Below are positions 34,003 through 43,407 of a stretch of 64,000 nucleotides of DNA, one piece after another. Made by a program: the position numbers and the translations under genes. This DNA comes from CABZJG01 sp902512685 (GTDB taxonomy: Bacteria; Pseudomonadota; Alphaproteobacteria; Rhodobacterales; Rhodobacteraceae), in NCBI GenBank assembly GCA_051201605.1, contig CP179201.1, forward strand, positions 3,844,001 through 3,908,000, given 5' to 3'. Within the stretch, counting starts at the first letter, position 1, and each line of letters opens with the position of its first letter. The notes below the pieces were generated by a model. The model made no database searches. It saw only the letters and a list, made by a program, of their open reading frames with translations, and was not told the DNA's origin.

Positions 34003-35839
34003 GCTCTTTGATCCTGCCAGTTGGATTGACACCCAAGCGCCCGCAGACGGGGCGCCGCCCAACCAGCTGTGGGCGTTTGTCCATTGGTGCCTCAAAGGCA
34101 GCTACGGCGTCATTGGTCTTGGCGCCGCGACCTCCATCGCCGCCGGCATAATGGAAATGATCACTGCGGCCTTGCTGGGCTGGATCGTCGATGTTGTATT
34201 GATGACAGGACCCGAGCGGGTGTTTAGCCAGCAGCTTGGCTTTATGCTGGCCGCGGTGGTGTTTATTCTTTTGCTCCGGCCGGCCATCTTCATGCTGTCG
34301 GCCTATGTGCAATCGGTGGCCATCGGCCCGGCGCTGCGCAGTATGATCCTGACCCGCCTGCATCGCTGGACACTGGGGCATTCCACCCAGTTTTTTGAAA
34401 ATGACTTTGCCGGACGGATTGCACAAAAGGAAATGCAGGGCGCGCGCGCGCTGACCGATGTGGTTGTGGATTTTCTGCACACTGTTTTGTTTGCCCTGTC
34501 TTCGATTGTCGCCGCGCTGGTGATTGTGGCCAGTATCGACTGGCGTGTCGGCGCGATTGTCGGGCTATGGATTTTGGGGTTTTACGGACTGCTACGCTAT
34601 TTTCTGCCGCGCATCCGGCAAAGGGCGGCGCGGCGTGCCAATGCGCAGGCAGTGACCACGGGACAGGTGGTCGATACCATCAGCAACATCAGCATCGTCA
34701 AACTTTTCGCCAATGCGTTTTACGAAGACCGCGCCGCGCTGAAAACCTTTGAACAACTACAAGGCACGATGACCGATTACGGCAAATTGCTGGTCTGGTT
34801 TCGCGCCTGGCTGCTGACCTATGCGGGGGTGATCTTTTTGCTGGTGGTGGGCAGCACGGTTGTGCTGTGGTCGATGGGAAGCGCCACCCCCGGCGCTGTT
34901 GTGGCCGCCGGATCGGTGGCCATGCGGCTGATGATGATGTCCGGCTGGGTCAGCTTTTCGATGATGACGCTCTATACCAACTTGGGCGAGGTCGAAGATG
35001 CCATGCGCACCCTCAGCCCGCCGCATGGTTTGGTCGACACCCCCAAGGCAGCCGATCTGCAGGTCCGCGATGCCAAAGTGCATTTCGGCGGTGTCAGCTT
35101 TGCCTATGGCCGCGAAAACGGCGGGGTGCGCAATATCAATCTAACCGTGGAGCCGGGGGAAAAGCTGGGCATCGTGGGCGCTTCGGGGGCCGGTAAATCC
35201 ACCTTGGTGGCACTGCTGCTGCGGCTACATGATACAGAAGCCGGCAGCGTGCAAATTGATGGCCAGAACGTCAGCGCGGTCACCCAGGACAGCCTGCGCA
35301 ATGCTATTGGCATGGTTACCCAAGAAACCGCCATGTTCAACCGCTCGGCGCGTGATAACATTCTTTATGGCCGCCCCGAGGCCAGTGAGGCCGATCTAAA
35401 CGCTGCCGCACAAAAAGCTGAAGCTGATGAGTTCATCACCGAACTTCGCGATTTTAAGGGCCGCAGCAGCTATGACGCGCATCTGGGCGAGCGCGGCGTC
35501 AAACTGTCTGGCGGGCAGCGCCAGCGCATTGCACTGGCCCGCGCCATACTGAAAGACGCGCCGATCTTGGTGCTGGATGAGGCCACAAGCGCGCTCGATA
35601 GCGAGGTTGAAGCGCTAATCCAAAACGCACTTAATCGGGTGATGGAAGGCAAAACCGTGCTGGCCATCGCGCACCGGCTGTCAACCATCGCGCGGATGGA
35701 CCGGATTATCGTCATGGATCAGGGCGAGATCGTCGAGCAGGGCACGCATCAGGCGCTGCTGGATCAAAACGGTCTTTATGCACGCTATTGGAACCGCCAG
35801 TCGGGCGGCTTTATCGGGGTTGAGCAGGCCGCCGAATAG
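33992..35839 (+). CDS. ABC exporter half-transporter (permease plus ATPase), second of pair
   Basis: A 615-residue ABC protein starting MWRKLFDPASWIDTQAPADG at ATG 33992, inside the end of the first gene. The membrane domain contains FVHWCLKGSYGVIGLGAATS, FMLAAVVFILLLRPAIFML and SSIVAALVIVASIDWRVGAI. The ATPase domain has GIVGASGAGKST, TQETAMFNRS, LSGGQRQRIALARA, ILVLDEATSALDSE and AIAHRLST. It is about as long as its partner but clearly diverged from it, fitting an obligate heterodimer. Function is export of an unknown substrate. Confidence 0.88.
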   Translation: MWRKLFDPASWIDTQAPADGAPPNQLWAFVHWCLKGSYGVIGLGAATSIAAGIMEMITAALLGWIVDVVLMTGPERVFSQQLGFMLAAVVFILLLRPAIFMLSAYVQSVAIGPALRSMILTRLHRWTLGHSTQFFENDFAGRIAQKEMQGARALTDVVVDFLHTVLFALSSIVAALVIVASIDWRVGAIVGLWILGFYGLLRYFLPRIRQRAARRANAQAVTTGQVVDTISNISIVKLFANAFYEDRAALKTFEQLQGTMTDYGKLLVWFRAWLLTYAGVIFLLVVGSTVVLWSMGSATPGAVVAAGSVAMRLMMMSGWVSFSMMTLYTNLGEVEDAMRTLSPPHGLVDTPKAADLQVRDAKVHFGGVSFAYGRENGGVRNINLTVEPGEKLGIVGASGAGKSTLVALLLRLHDTEAGSVQIDGQNVSAVTQDSLRNAIGMVTQETAMFNRSARDNILYGRPEASEADLNAAAQKAEADEFITELRDFKGRSSYDAHLGERGVKLSGGQRQRIALARAILKDAPILVLDEATSALDSEVEALIQNALNRVMEGKTVLAIAHRLSTIARMDRIIVMDQGEIVEQGTHQALLDQNGLYARYWNRQSGGFIGVEQAAE

Positions 35840-35893
35840 GCACGCTTTTCACAACCTGAAATTTAATAAAATTATATTTTTCAATTTCAAGTA

Positions 35894-35921
35894 TTTACAT
35901 CTGCGCCCAACCGCGTATTCT
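35894..35921 (+). promoter_or_regulatory. Promoter of the broken third ABC paralogue
   Basis: TTTACA (35894-35899), a 16-base spacer and TATTCT (35916-35921), matching the promoter of the first ABC gene in element sequence and spacing. The conserved block continues to 35937 with one mismatch in 26 bases. Confidence 0.45.
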
Positions 35922-35955
35922 GGGCGGCTTTTTATGATTTATATTGGACGCCCCC

Positions 35956-37385
35956 ATGTTGCGCTTTTTTGAAAACCTTGTTGATCCTTTTTGTGATTAT
36001 CCACCCAATGATAGCCCGCCACAAAAGGTCTGGCCTTATCTGCGTGATCAGTGCCGGCCGTTTTATCGCACGCTTTCGGTCTATTGCGGCATATTGATCG
36101 CAGTTGCCGGGATCGAGCTTACAATGATCTATGGCATTGGCTGGTTTGTCGATGTGATCCAAAGCACCCCCGAAATTATCAGCCAGAATATAACCGCGGC
36201 GCTGATTGTGCTGATCGGTTTTTTCCTGCTGATCCGACCTGTGATCTTTGGTCTGGGCGCCCTGCTCCTCAATCAAACGCTTGAGCCAAATATTGTGTCT
36301 TTGATACGATGGCGCGCCTATCGTCAGGTGATCCGTCAATCAGTTGGCTGGTTTGAAAGCGATTTTGCCGGCCGGATTTCAAGCCGCGTGATGGAAACCC
36401 CAAACTCCGTAGCCGGGGTCATTGACCCAGTTTTTGATGGGTTACTTTATGCGCTGGACCATTAAACGGGTCACCCCCGCGTCGAAAGCCGGATCAAATG
36501 CAAGATCGGAGTTAAACGGCCGGGTGATCGACGGGCTCACCAATATCCATGCGGTGAAAATGTTTGCCCATGATGCAGCAGAGGTGGCCTATGTCCAAGA
36601 CGTCATGAATGCCACACGCAAATCGTTTTACCGACTCAACCGCATTGAAACCATCATGAATGTCATGCTTTGGGTTTTAAACGGGATGCTGGTTGTCGGC
36701 GTGACAGGCGGTGGGCTTGACCGGCTTTCGCTTACCATCCGGCCGGGCGAAAAGATCGGGCTGGTGGGCCGCTCGGGCGCGGGTAAATCCACGCTCTTTA
36801 AACTGCTGCTGCGGTTTTACGATGCCGAGTCCGGTCATATTTTGATCGACGGTCAGGATATCGCAGCGGTCACTCAGGACAGCCTGCGCGCCCAGATCGG
36901 CATGGTGCAGCAGGACAGCAGCCTGTTGCACCGATCCCTGCGCGACAACATCCGCTATGGCCGCAATTCGGCCAGTGAAGCCGAGATTAGCGCCGCCGCC
37001 GCACAGGCCCAAGCGGATGAATTTATCGGCGACCTGCAAGACCTTGAAGGGCGCAGTGGCTATGATGCCCGCGTTGGCGAGCGCGGTGTCAAACTGTCGG
37101 GCGGTCAACGCCAGTGGGTCGCTCTGGCGCGGGTGATTTTAAAAGACGCGCCGATCTTGTTGCTGGACGAAGCCACAAGCGCGCTCGACAGCGAGGTCGA
37201 GGCGGCGATCCAAGACACGCTTTACGGCATGATGGAGGGCAAAACCGTGATCGCCATTGCCCACCGGCTGTCCACTATTGCCCATATGGACCGCATATTG
37301 GTGATGGATGAGGGCCGCATTGTCGAAGATGGCAGCCATAGCGAATTGCTGGCTCAAGGCGGGCTTTACGCCGGTTTCTGGGCCC
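35956..37385 (+). pseudogene. Third ABC exporter paralogue, internally deleted and chimeric
   Basis: Begins MLRFFENLVDPFCDYPPNDS at ATG 35956, parallel to the first ABC gene. The first frame ends at 36465 after VFDGLLYALDH. The parallel sequence resumes in another frame at MRWTIKRVTPASKAGSNARS, with roughly 35 residues missing. A second junction follows LNGMLVVGVTG, where about 85 residues (the last membrane segments and the start of the ATPase domain) are gone and the sequence jumps into the 673-bp copied segment. The second open frame 36422-37561 still encodes intact Walker A, LSGGQ, Walker B and H-loop, but not a full exporter. In the copy, QRQRIALARV has become QRQWVALARV. Confidence 0.85.
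36713..37385 (+). repeat. 673-bp duplicated nucleotide-binding-domain segment, recipient copy
   Basis: Near-identical to 33298-33970. The five differences are transitions; two are adjacent-codon changes that give Arg to Trp and Ile to Val just after the LSGGQ signature. The left joint is inside the broken third ABC gene. The right joint, 37385/37386, falls exactly where an adenylate-kinase-like coding sequence begins mid-gene. Confidence 0.95.
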
Positions 37386-37758
37386 AGGCTGGCAAGAGCG
37401 TACAAAAGCCGAAAAGACACGGCTGGCAACGCGCGCGGAACAAGCTGATAAATGGGTCATCGACGGCAATCTATCGGCCACCTATCCGCATCGCCTTAGC
37501 CGCGCCGATTGCTGTGTCTGGCTTGATATCCCTTTGCAAATCCGGCTCTGGCGGGTGCTAAAACGGCGGCTTTCTGGCGCGCGCGTAGGTCTGCCGCGGG
37601 GCAGCCCCGATCAGCTGACGTGGGAGTTTATAAAATACGTTTTACGCTCTGATCGGTTGACCCGCCCGAAATACCAAAAATTACATCTTGAGGCAGGCAG
37701 CACGCAAGAGATCAATGGTTTAATCTCAGCACTTCCTGCGCAGCAAAAAAACCGCTAA
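37386..37758 (+). pseudogene. Adenylate-kinase-like (FlaR/DNA topology modulation type) protein, 5'-truncated
   Basis: In one frame from the recombination joint to TAA at 37756-37758 the sequence reads GWQERTKAEK, then ADKWVIDGNLSATYPHRLSR, ADCCVWLDIP, LWRVLKRRL and DQLTWEFIKYVLRSDRL. This is the C-terminal two-thirds of a P-loop kinase of the FlaR-like family, where WVIDGNYS and the WRVLKR segment are typical. The N-terminal Walker A part is absent. No start or ribosome binding site is evident, so it is a remnant left by the ABC rearrangement. Confidence 0.7.
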
Positions 37759-37767
37759 ACGCGGCGC

Positions 37768-38988
37768 ATGAGTGAATTTACCATCACACGGCTTGGCCAT
37801 CACGGCGACGGCATTGCCGAGGGCCCGCTTTATGCGCCGCTCACCCTTCCCGGTGAGGTGATTACCGCTGCGCAAGATGGCCAAAAGCTGGGCGATATCC
37901 GCATTCTTACACCTTCGCCCGACCGCGTTGCCCCGCCCTGCCGCCATTTCAAGTCCTGCGGCGGATGCCAGTTGCAACATGCCTCGGACAGTTTTGTCGC
38001 CGGCTGGAAAGTCGATGTGGTGCACGCGGCGCTTGCGGCGCAGGGGCTGCAGACCGATTTGCCGCCAGCCCTCACATCGCCAGCCGCCAGCCGTCGCCGC
38101 GCCACGTTTTCCGCCCGCCGCACCAAAAAATCCGCACTGGTCGGCTTTCACGCCCGCGGCTCGGATGTGATCATCGACATTCCCGATTGCCAGCTGGTGC
38201 ATCCCGATCTGCGCGCCGCGCACCCGGCGCTTACCGCACTGACCACGCTTGGCGCCAGCCGCAAGGCCGAGCTTAACATCACCGTAACGCGTTTTGATCA
38301 GGGTCTTGATGTGGCCGCGCACGGCGGCAAACCGCTTGATGGCCCAATGCGCGCGGCCTTGGCGCAGCACATGGCAGAATATCACTTTACCCGCCTAAGC
38401 TGGAACGGCGAGGTGGTGGCCATGCAAACCTCGCCGCTGCAACGCTTTGGCAATGCCGCTGTCACCCCCCCGCCGGGCAGTTTTCTACAGGCGACCGAAG
38501 CAGGCGAAGCCGCGCTGGCCCGCGGCGTGCAAAATGTCATTGGTAGCGCCCGCAAAGTGGTTGATCTTTTCAGCGGCTGCGGCACATTTTCATTGCCGCT
38601 TGCCCAAACTGCAGAAGTGCACGCGGTTGAGGGCGAGGCGGAAATGACCGCCGCCCTTGATGCCGGTTGGCGCCGGGCCGAGGGATTGAAAAAACTCACC
38701 CATGAGGCGCGCGATCTCTTTCGCCGCCCGCTGCTGGTGGATGAGCTGAACCAGTATGACGCCGCCGTGATCGACCCGCCCCGCGCCGGCGCCGAAGCGC
38801 AGGTGGCCGAGCTGGCCAAAAGCACGCTGAAAACCATCGCCTACGTATCGTGCAATCCAATAAGCTTCGCCCGCGATGCCGCGCATCTCTGCGCCAATGG
38901 CTATACGCTCGGGTCTGTGCAAACCGTCGATCAGTTTCGCTGGTCAACCCATATCGAGCTAATCGCCAGCTTTACGCGCCGCGATTAA
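37768..38988 (+). CDS. Class I SAM-dependent RNA (uracil-5) methyltransferase, RlmD/TrmA family
   Basis: Predicted to methylate a uridine at C5 in 23S rRNA or tRNA. It has 406 residues. An iron-sulfur cluster region, PPCRHFKSCGGCQLQHAS (near residues 55-72), is followed by the SAM-binding VVDLFSGCGTFSLPLAQ and the catalytic motifs DPPRAGAEAQ and YVSCNPISFARD, whose cysteine forms the covalent intermediate. The TRAM-like N-terminus is short. The gene starts nine bases after the truncated adenylate-kinase-like fragment. Confidence 0.88.
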   Translation: MSEFTITRLGHHGDGIAEGPLYAPLTLPGEVITAAQDGQKLGDIRILTPSPDRVAPPCRHFKSCGGCQLQHASDSFVAGWKVDVVHAALAAQGLQTDLPPALTSPAASRRRATFSARRTKKSALVGFHARGSDVIIDIPDCQLVHPDLRAAHPALTALTTLGASRKAELNITVTRFDQGLDVAAHGGKPLDGPMRAALAQHMAEYHFTRLSWNGEVVAMQTSPLQRFGNAAVTPPPGSFLQATEAGEAALARGVQNVIGSARKVVDLFSGCGTFSLPLAQTAEVHAVEGEAEMTAALDAGWRRAEGLKKLTHEARDLFRRPLLVDELNQYDAAVIDPPRAGAEAQVAELAKSTLKTIAYVSCNPISFARDAAHLCANGYTLGSVQTVDQFRWSTHIELIASFTRRD

Positions 38989-40209
38989 TCACACATCGGG
39001 TGCAAGACGGTAAGCAAGGGGCAAAACTTCGGGGCTGGTATTACCGCTATCGGCAAGATAGCGCGGCGTTCCAATAATCTCAAAATCTTCAAGCGCCACC
39101 ACCAGAGCACGCAAAGCCGAAGCCATATCCGTACGCGCCACAAAATGCCCGAGACAGTGATGTGCGCCGCCGCCAAACCCGTGATGGCGCCGCTGTTTTG
39201 CTGTGATGTCAAACTCAGGCAGCGGACCAAGCGCCGGATCCTTGGCGCTGACATGCACCAAAAGATGCAGCGTTGTGCCCTTGGCAATTTCCACCCCGTC
39301 ATAGACAAAGCTCTCGGTTGCCTCGCGGGTCACCCATGTGGTGGTGGGCCAGGCACGAATGGCTTCCTCGATGGCATTGGGCACCGAGGATGGATCACAT
39401 TTAAGCGCCTGCCACTGCATCGGATGCCGATCAAAAAGCGCCATCAGAAATCCCAACTGGCTGCGCGTTGTGTCCACCCCACCAAAAATCAGAATAACGA
39501 TTAAATCCAACAGCTCTTTCCGCCCGATCTTTGGAAACTTCTGCGCCGCGCCTATCAAACGGGCGGCCAGACCTTCACGATCCTCACCCCGCTCGGCCGA
39601 AACGATCAGCTGATCTGCCAAATGCATCAGCCGGTCACAGGCAGCGTTGACCTCATCTTCATGGGTTTTATAATTTAGCCCCATGGCCAGCCCAAGCGTA
39701 CTTGCATCACGCGCCACCGACTGCCATGTCCGCAGCGGCAGGTTCAACAGAACGCAAATCGCCTGACCGGAAAAGGGCAGTGCAAAATCGCGCTGAAATT
39801 CGCATTCCCTGCGGGTTTTAAGCCCATCGCAAAGCCTTTGGGCAATGGCGTCAAAAGCGGGCACAAGCGACAGGATAAAGCCCTCATCCAGCGCCGCGAG
39901 TGCCACCTGCCGCAGCTGCTTATGCCCCGCGCCCTCTTGCGATATCACACTGCGCTGCCAAAACGCGGCAAAACTGCCCTGCGCGTTTTGACTTTGCGGC
40001 CAAGCATAGCTGCCCTGCCGCAACCGGCGATCGCGCAAAAGCCAGCCCACATGATCATAGGACAGCACCGCAAGCCCCAAAGGCGTTCGCGCGCACCAAT
40101 GCTGCTCGCGCGCCGCAAACACCGCCCCCGATTTTGTCGAAAACCCCGGCGCACTTAACGCGAGAAACGGCAGGTTGGCCGCAGTCCCTTGATCGTTATC
40201 CTTTACCAT
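38989..40209 (-). CDS. Cytochrome P450
   Basis: A soluble bacterial P450 of 406 residues. The heme cysteine is in HGFGGGAHHCLGHFVARTDM (FxxGxHxCxG). The I-helix oxygen-activating motif is FGGVDTTRSQ and the K-helix ExxR is EEAIR. ATG 40209 has a GGAGGAG ribosome binding site four bases upstream; an extension to 40221 would use TTG. No ferredoxin or reductase gene is adjacent, so redox partners must come from elsewhere. The substrate is unknown. The stop abuts that of the convergent RNA methyltransferase. Confidence 0.9.
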   Translation of the reverse strand: MVKDNDQGTAANLPFLALSAPGFSTKSGAVFAAREQHWCARTPLGLAVLSYDHVGWLLRDRRLRQGSYAWPQSQNAQGSFAAFWQRSVISQEGAGHKQLRQVALAALDEGFILSLVPAFDAIAQRLCDGLKTRRECEFQRDFALPFSGQAICVLLNLPLRTWQSVARDASTLGLAMGLNYKTHEDEVNAACDRLMHLADQLIVSAERGEDREGLAARLIGAAQKFPKIGRKELLDLIVILIFGGVDTTRSQLGFLMALFDRHPMQWQALKCDPSSVPNAIEEAIRAWPTTTWVTREATESFVYDGVEIAKGTTLHLLVHVSAKDPALGPLPEFDITAKQRRHHGFGGGAHHCLGHFVARTDMASALRALVVALEDFEIIGTPRYLADSGNTSPEVLPLAYRLAPDV

Positions 40210-40586
40210 ACTCCTCCGCAAAGATGTGCGCCTTATGCACCCTAGTGCCGAGGCTAAAACCCTGTCTATAGGGTTTTTCCACTCTTCTGTGTCGTTTTGG
40301 AAATACGACTTTTAATCTATAAAGAATTTTACATTAATAAACAAATTCTCAGGGCATATCACTGTCGGCCACAGTGACACTAAAATTTAACCAAAACTGG
40401 CCAAAAATATACCGCCAAACTTAAGCTTAGCCCTAGCAATAATGTTACCCCTAAAGCCAATAACCAAACGGCGCGCACTCTTTAAAATATATTTTTTCTT
40501 TGCAAAATACTCGCATAACGTGCAACGGCATTCCATCACCCGCTTTGAACCCAGCGCTTTACGAAAAAATCATTACAGGCCGCGCC
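40210..40586. other. Gene-free AT-rich intergenic region
   Basis: About 375 bases between the divergent P450 and methyltransferase genes. It is AT-rich with runs such as TTAAAATATATTTTTTC near 40480-40500. I see no conserved gene, tRNA or clear palindromic operator. It presumably holds promoters for both flanking genes. Confidence 0.5.
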
Positions 40587-41365
40587 ATGTCGATCACAGA
40601 CACCAAAACCCAGTATAAAACCCCCACCAATTTTAAATCCCGCAGCAATCTGCACGCGAAATATGCAAGCCAGAACTGGCAATTATGGCTGGCCCAGCGC
40701 ATCGATATTCCAGATCACAGTGATGTGGTTGATATCGGATGCGGCACCGGCGGGTTTTGGCGTGCGGCAGTTGATACCTATCCCGAAAGCCTATCGCTCA
40801 CCCTGCTCGACAGCGCCGAAGCCATGCCGGATGAGGCGGTCAAAACCGTCACCTCGGCCGGGCATTACCGCGCGGTGCGCGGCGTGCTGGCCAATGCCAT
40901 GCAGCTGCCTTTTGAGGGCGGTCGCTTTGATGCGCTATGCATATGCTCTATCACCTGCCGGATCCGGCGCAGGCCCTGGGTGAAATGCGCTGCGTGCTGC
41001 GCCCCGGCGGATGCATCGCCATCACCACAAGCGGGCGGGACAACCTGCGCGCTTTGCATGCACTATCAGCGCAGGTCTTTGGCGGCGCAGGGGTGGATCC
41101 GGCCGCCGCAACCTTTGGACCCGCAGATGCCGAAGCGCTTTTGGCGGATGGGTTCAAAGACATTAAAACAGAAGTTTTGCGCGACCCCTATGCGGTGACA
41201 GATCACCGCGATGTGCTGAATTACCTGCGCTCTTTTCCGCCCGCAAGTGACGCCAGCGCGGGTCAGCTTGAACAGTTGGAAGCGCTGATCATAGATAAAA
41301 TGAACGCCGCAGGCGGAGTATTTCACCTGCGCACCCAAGCGGCGCTGATCACCGCTCGCGCATAG
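40587..41365 (+). pseudogene. Class I SAM-dependent methyltransferase, single frameshift
   Basis: Starts MSITDTKTQYKTPTNFKSRS at ATG 40587. SAM motif I is VVDIGCGTGGFWRAAV, and FEGGRFDAL leads to motif IV. At about 40935 the frame changes by one base: the expected continuation MHMLYHLPDPAQALGEMRCV (the UbiE/BioC-like methyltransferase core) is found in the next frame from 40937 and runs to 41365. Adding one base restores one 258-260 residue protein. No other lesion is seen, so recent inactivation or a sequence error are both possible. Substrate is unknown. Confidence 0.75.
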
Positions 41366-41550
41366 CTCAGAGGGGCGCGTTTTGCCGCCGCCGCGTTACA
41401 GCCGCCATACCGACGCGATACCGACATCGTTTTTGGCAGCTTTTGGGTGCCAACGACATGGCAAAGCGGCCTCTGCTGCGGCCGCAAGGCTGTAGTGTTA
41501 GGCAAATTTCACATGGTAGAATCGGAAAAGATTATGCTAGGTTTTGTGGT

Positions 41551-43407
41551 ATGGTCACACTCAGCCCCAATATGGCGCAAAGTACGGGCAAAATCTGCCA
41601 ACTTGATGACGCCGCGATAAACCGCATCGCTGCCGGCGAGGTGGTCGAACGCCCAGCCTCTGCCATCAAAGAACTTGTGGAAAATGCCCTAGACGCCGGC
41701 GCAACAGACATCACCATAGACACCGCCGCCGCCGGCAAAACTCTGATCCGCGTGACCGACAATGGATGGGGTATTTCCGCGGCCGATTTGCCACTTTCTT
41801 TGGCCCGCCATGCCACGTCCAAAATTGACGGATCGGACCTTTTGAATATCCACAGCTTCGGCTTTCGCGGCGAGGCGCTGCCTTCATTGGGTGCTGTTGG
41901 CCGGTTGACTTTAACAAGCAAAACCAAAGGACAAGACGCCGCTCAGATCACCTGCGCTGGCAGTGTTATCTCAGAGGTCAAACCAGCGGCCTTAAACCAA
42001 GGCACCGTGGTTGAGCTCCGCGATTTATTTTATGCCACCCCCGCCCGATTAAAATTTCTACGCAGTGATCGCGCCGAAGCTCAAGCCATTAACGAGATCG
42101 TAAAGCGCCTTGCAATGGCACAGCCGGCGGTCGGTTTCTGGCTGCGTGATGTCACAGCAGACGCGCCTCGCACCATATTTCGTGTCGCCCGCCAAAGCGG
42201 CGATATGTTTGACGCGTTACAAGGCCGCCTATCACAAGTTTTGGGGCGCGATTTTGTGGCCAATGCCCTGCCCATAGAAGCAGAAAGGGATTGGCTAAGG
42301 CTGTCCGGCTTTGCTGCCCTGCCCACATTTTCGCGCGGCGCGGCCGTGATGCAGCATCTTTTTGTCAACGGCCGTCCGGTGCGAGACAAACTGCTATACG
42401 GGGCGCTGCGCGGTGCCTATTCGGATTTTTTGTCACGTGACCGCCATCCGGCTGCTGTGCTTTTCATCGATTGTGACCCACATTTGGTGGATGTAAACGT
42501 GCATCCCGCCAAGACCGAGGTTCGCTTTCGCGACCCTGGAACGGCGCGTGGATTAATCGTCTCAGCCCTGCGGCATGCTTTGGCCGAAGCTGGGCATCGC
42601 GCATCTAGTACGGTTGCCGGGGCCGCTTTGGGGGCAATGCGACCCGAAACAGATAAAAGGCCAATATATCAAATGGACCGGCCCAGCGCACGGTCCCTTT
42701 CCAATAGCTTTCAAGCCCAAGCGCCACAATTTGCCGAAACGGCCGCAGTCTTTGCGCGCATTGATGAGGACAGAGCATCAACCCCTGACGCAAAGGACCA
42801 TTCCCAAACCTACCCGGCAGAAAACGATTTTCCTTTGGGGGCTGCGCGGGGGCAGGTGCATGAAAATTACATCATTTCCCAAACCAAAGACGGTCTAGTG
42901 ATCGTCGATCAACATGCAGCGCACGAGCGGCTGGTTTATGAAAAACTCAAACAGCAAATGGCCGTAAACGGCGTTGCGGCGCAGGCTTTGCTCATCCCGG
43001 AAATTATTGAACTTTCACAGGCCGATTGTGCACGGTTAATCGATTTTGCAGAGGCTTTGAAACCATTCGGGCTGACGCTAGAGGCCTTTGGCAGCGGCGC
43101 CATAGCGGTTCGTGAAACGCCGGCCGTTTTGGGCGCTATCGATGTTAAGGGGCTGGTCTTAGATATTCTTGATGAATTGTCGGATACCGGCGCCTCACAA
43201 GTGCTGAGCGATAAAGTAGAAGCTGTTCTCAGCCGCGTGGCCTGCCACGGATCAGTACGCTCGGGCCGCCGGATGCGCGCAGAAGAAATGAACGCTCTGC
43301 TCCGCGAAATGGAAGCCACACCGCATTCAGGGCAGTGCAACCATGGCCGGCCAACTTATATTGAGTTAAAACTTGCCGATATCGAACGGCTTTTCGGGCG
43401 CACATGA
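41551..43407 (+). CDS. mutL: DNA mismatch repair protein
   Basis: Couples mismatch recognition by MutS to strand excision. It has 618 residues from ATG 41551; the longer frame to 41443 lacks conservation. The GHKL ATPase motifs are clear: INRIAAGEVVERPASAIKEL, DNGWGISAADL and GFRGEALPSLGAV. The C-terminal domain keeps the endonuclease motif DQHAAHERLVYE and ends with CNHGRPTYIEL. It is therefore the nicking type of MutL used where MutH is absent. rmuC overlaps its stop (ATGA), giving a DNA-maintenance operon. Confidence 0.95.
   Translation: MVTLSPNMAQSTGKICQLDDAAINRIAAGEVVERPASAIKELVENALDAGATDITIDTAAAGKTLIRVTDNGWGISAADLPLSLARHATSKIDGSDLLNIHSFGFRGEALPSLGAVGRLTLTSKTKGQDAAQITCAGSVISEVKPAALNQGTVVELRDLFYATPARLKFLRSDRAEAQAINEIVKRLAMAQPAVGFWLRDVTADAPRTIFRVARQSGDMFDALQGRLSQVLGRDFVANALPIEAERDWLRLSGFAALPTFSRGAAVMQHLFVNGRPVRDKLLYGALRGAYSDFLSRDRHPAAVLFIDCDPHLVDVNVHPAKTEVRFRDPGTARGLIVSALRHALAEAGHRASSTVAGAALGAMRPETDKRPIYQMDRPSARSLSNSFQAQAPQFAETAAVFARIDEDRASTPDAKDHSQTYPAENDFPLGAARGQVHENYIISQTKDGLVIVDQHAAHERLVYEKLKQQMAVNGVAAQALLIPEIIELSQADCARLIDFAEALKPFGLTLEAFGSGAIAVRETPAVLGAIDVKGLVLDILDELSDTGASQVLSDKVEAVLSRVACHGSVRSGRRMRAEEMNALLREMEATPHSGQCNHGRPTYIELKLADIERLFGRT

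Noticed and set aside
41443..41550. Longer MutL N-terminus
   Set aside because: The extra 36 residues are unconserved, and the family starts close to ATG 41551 or 41572.
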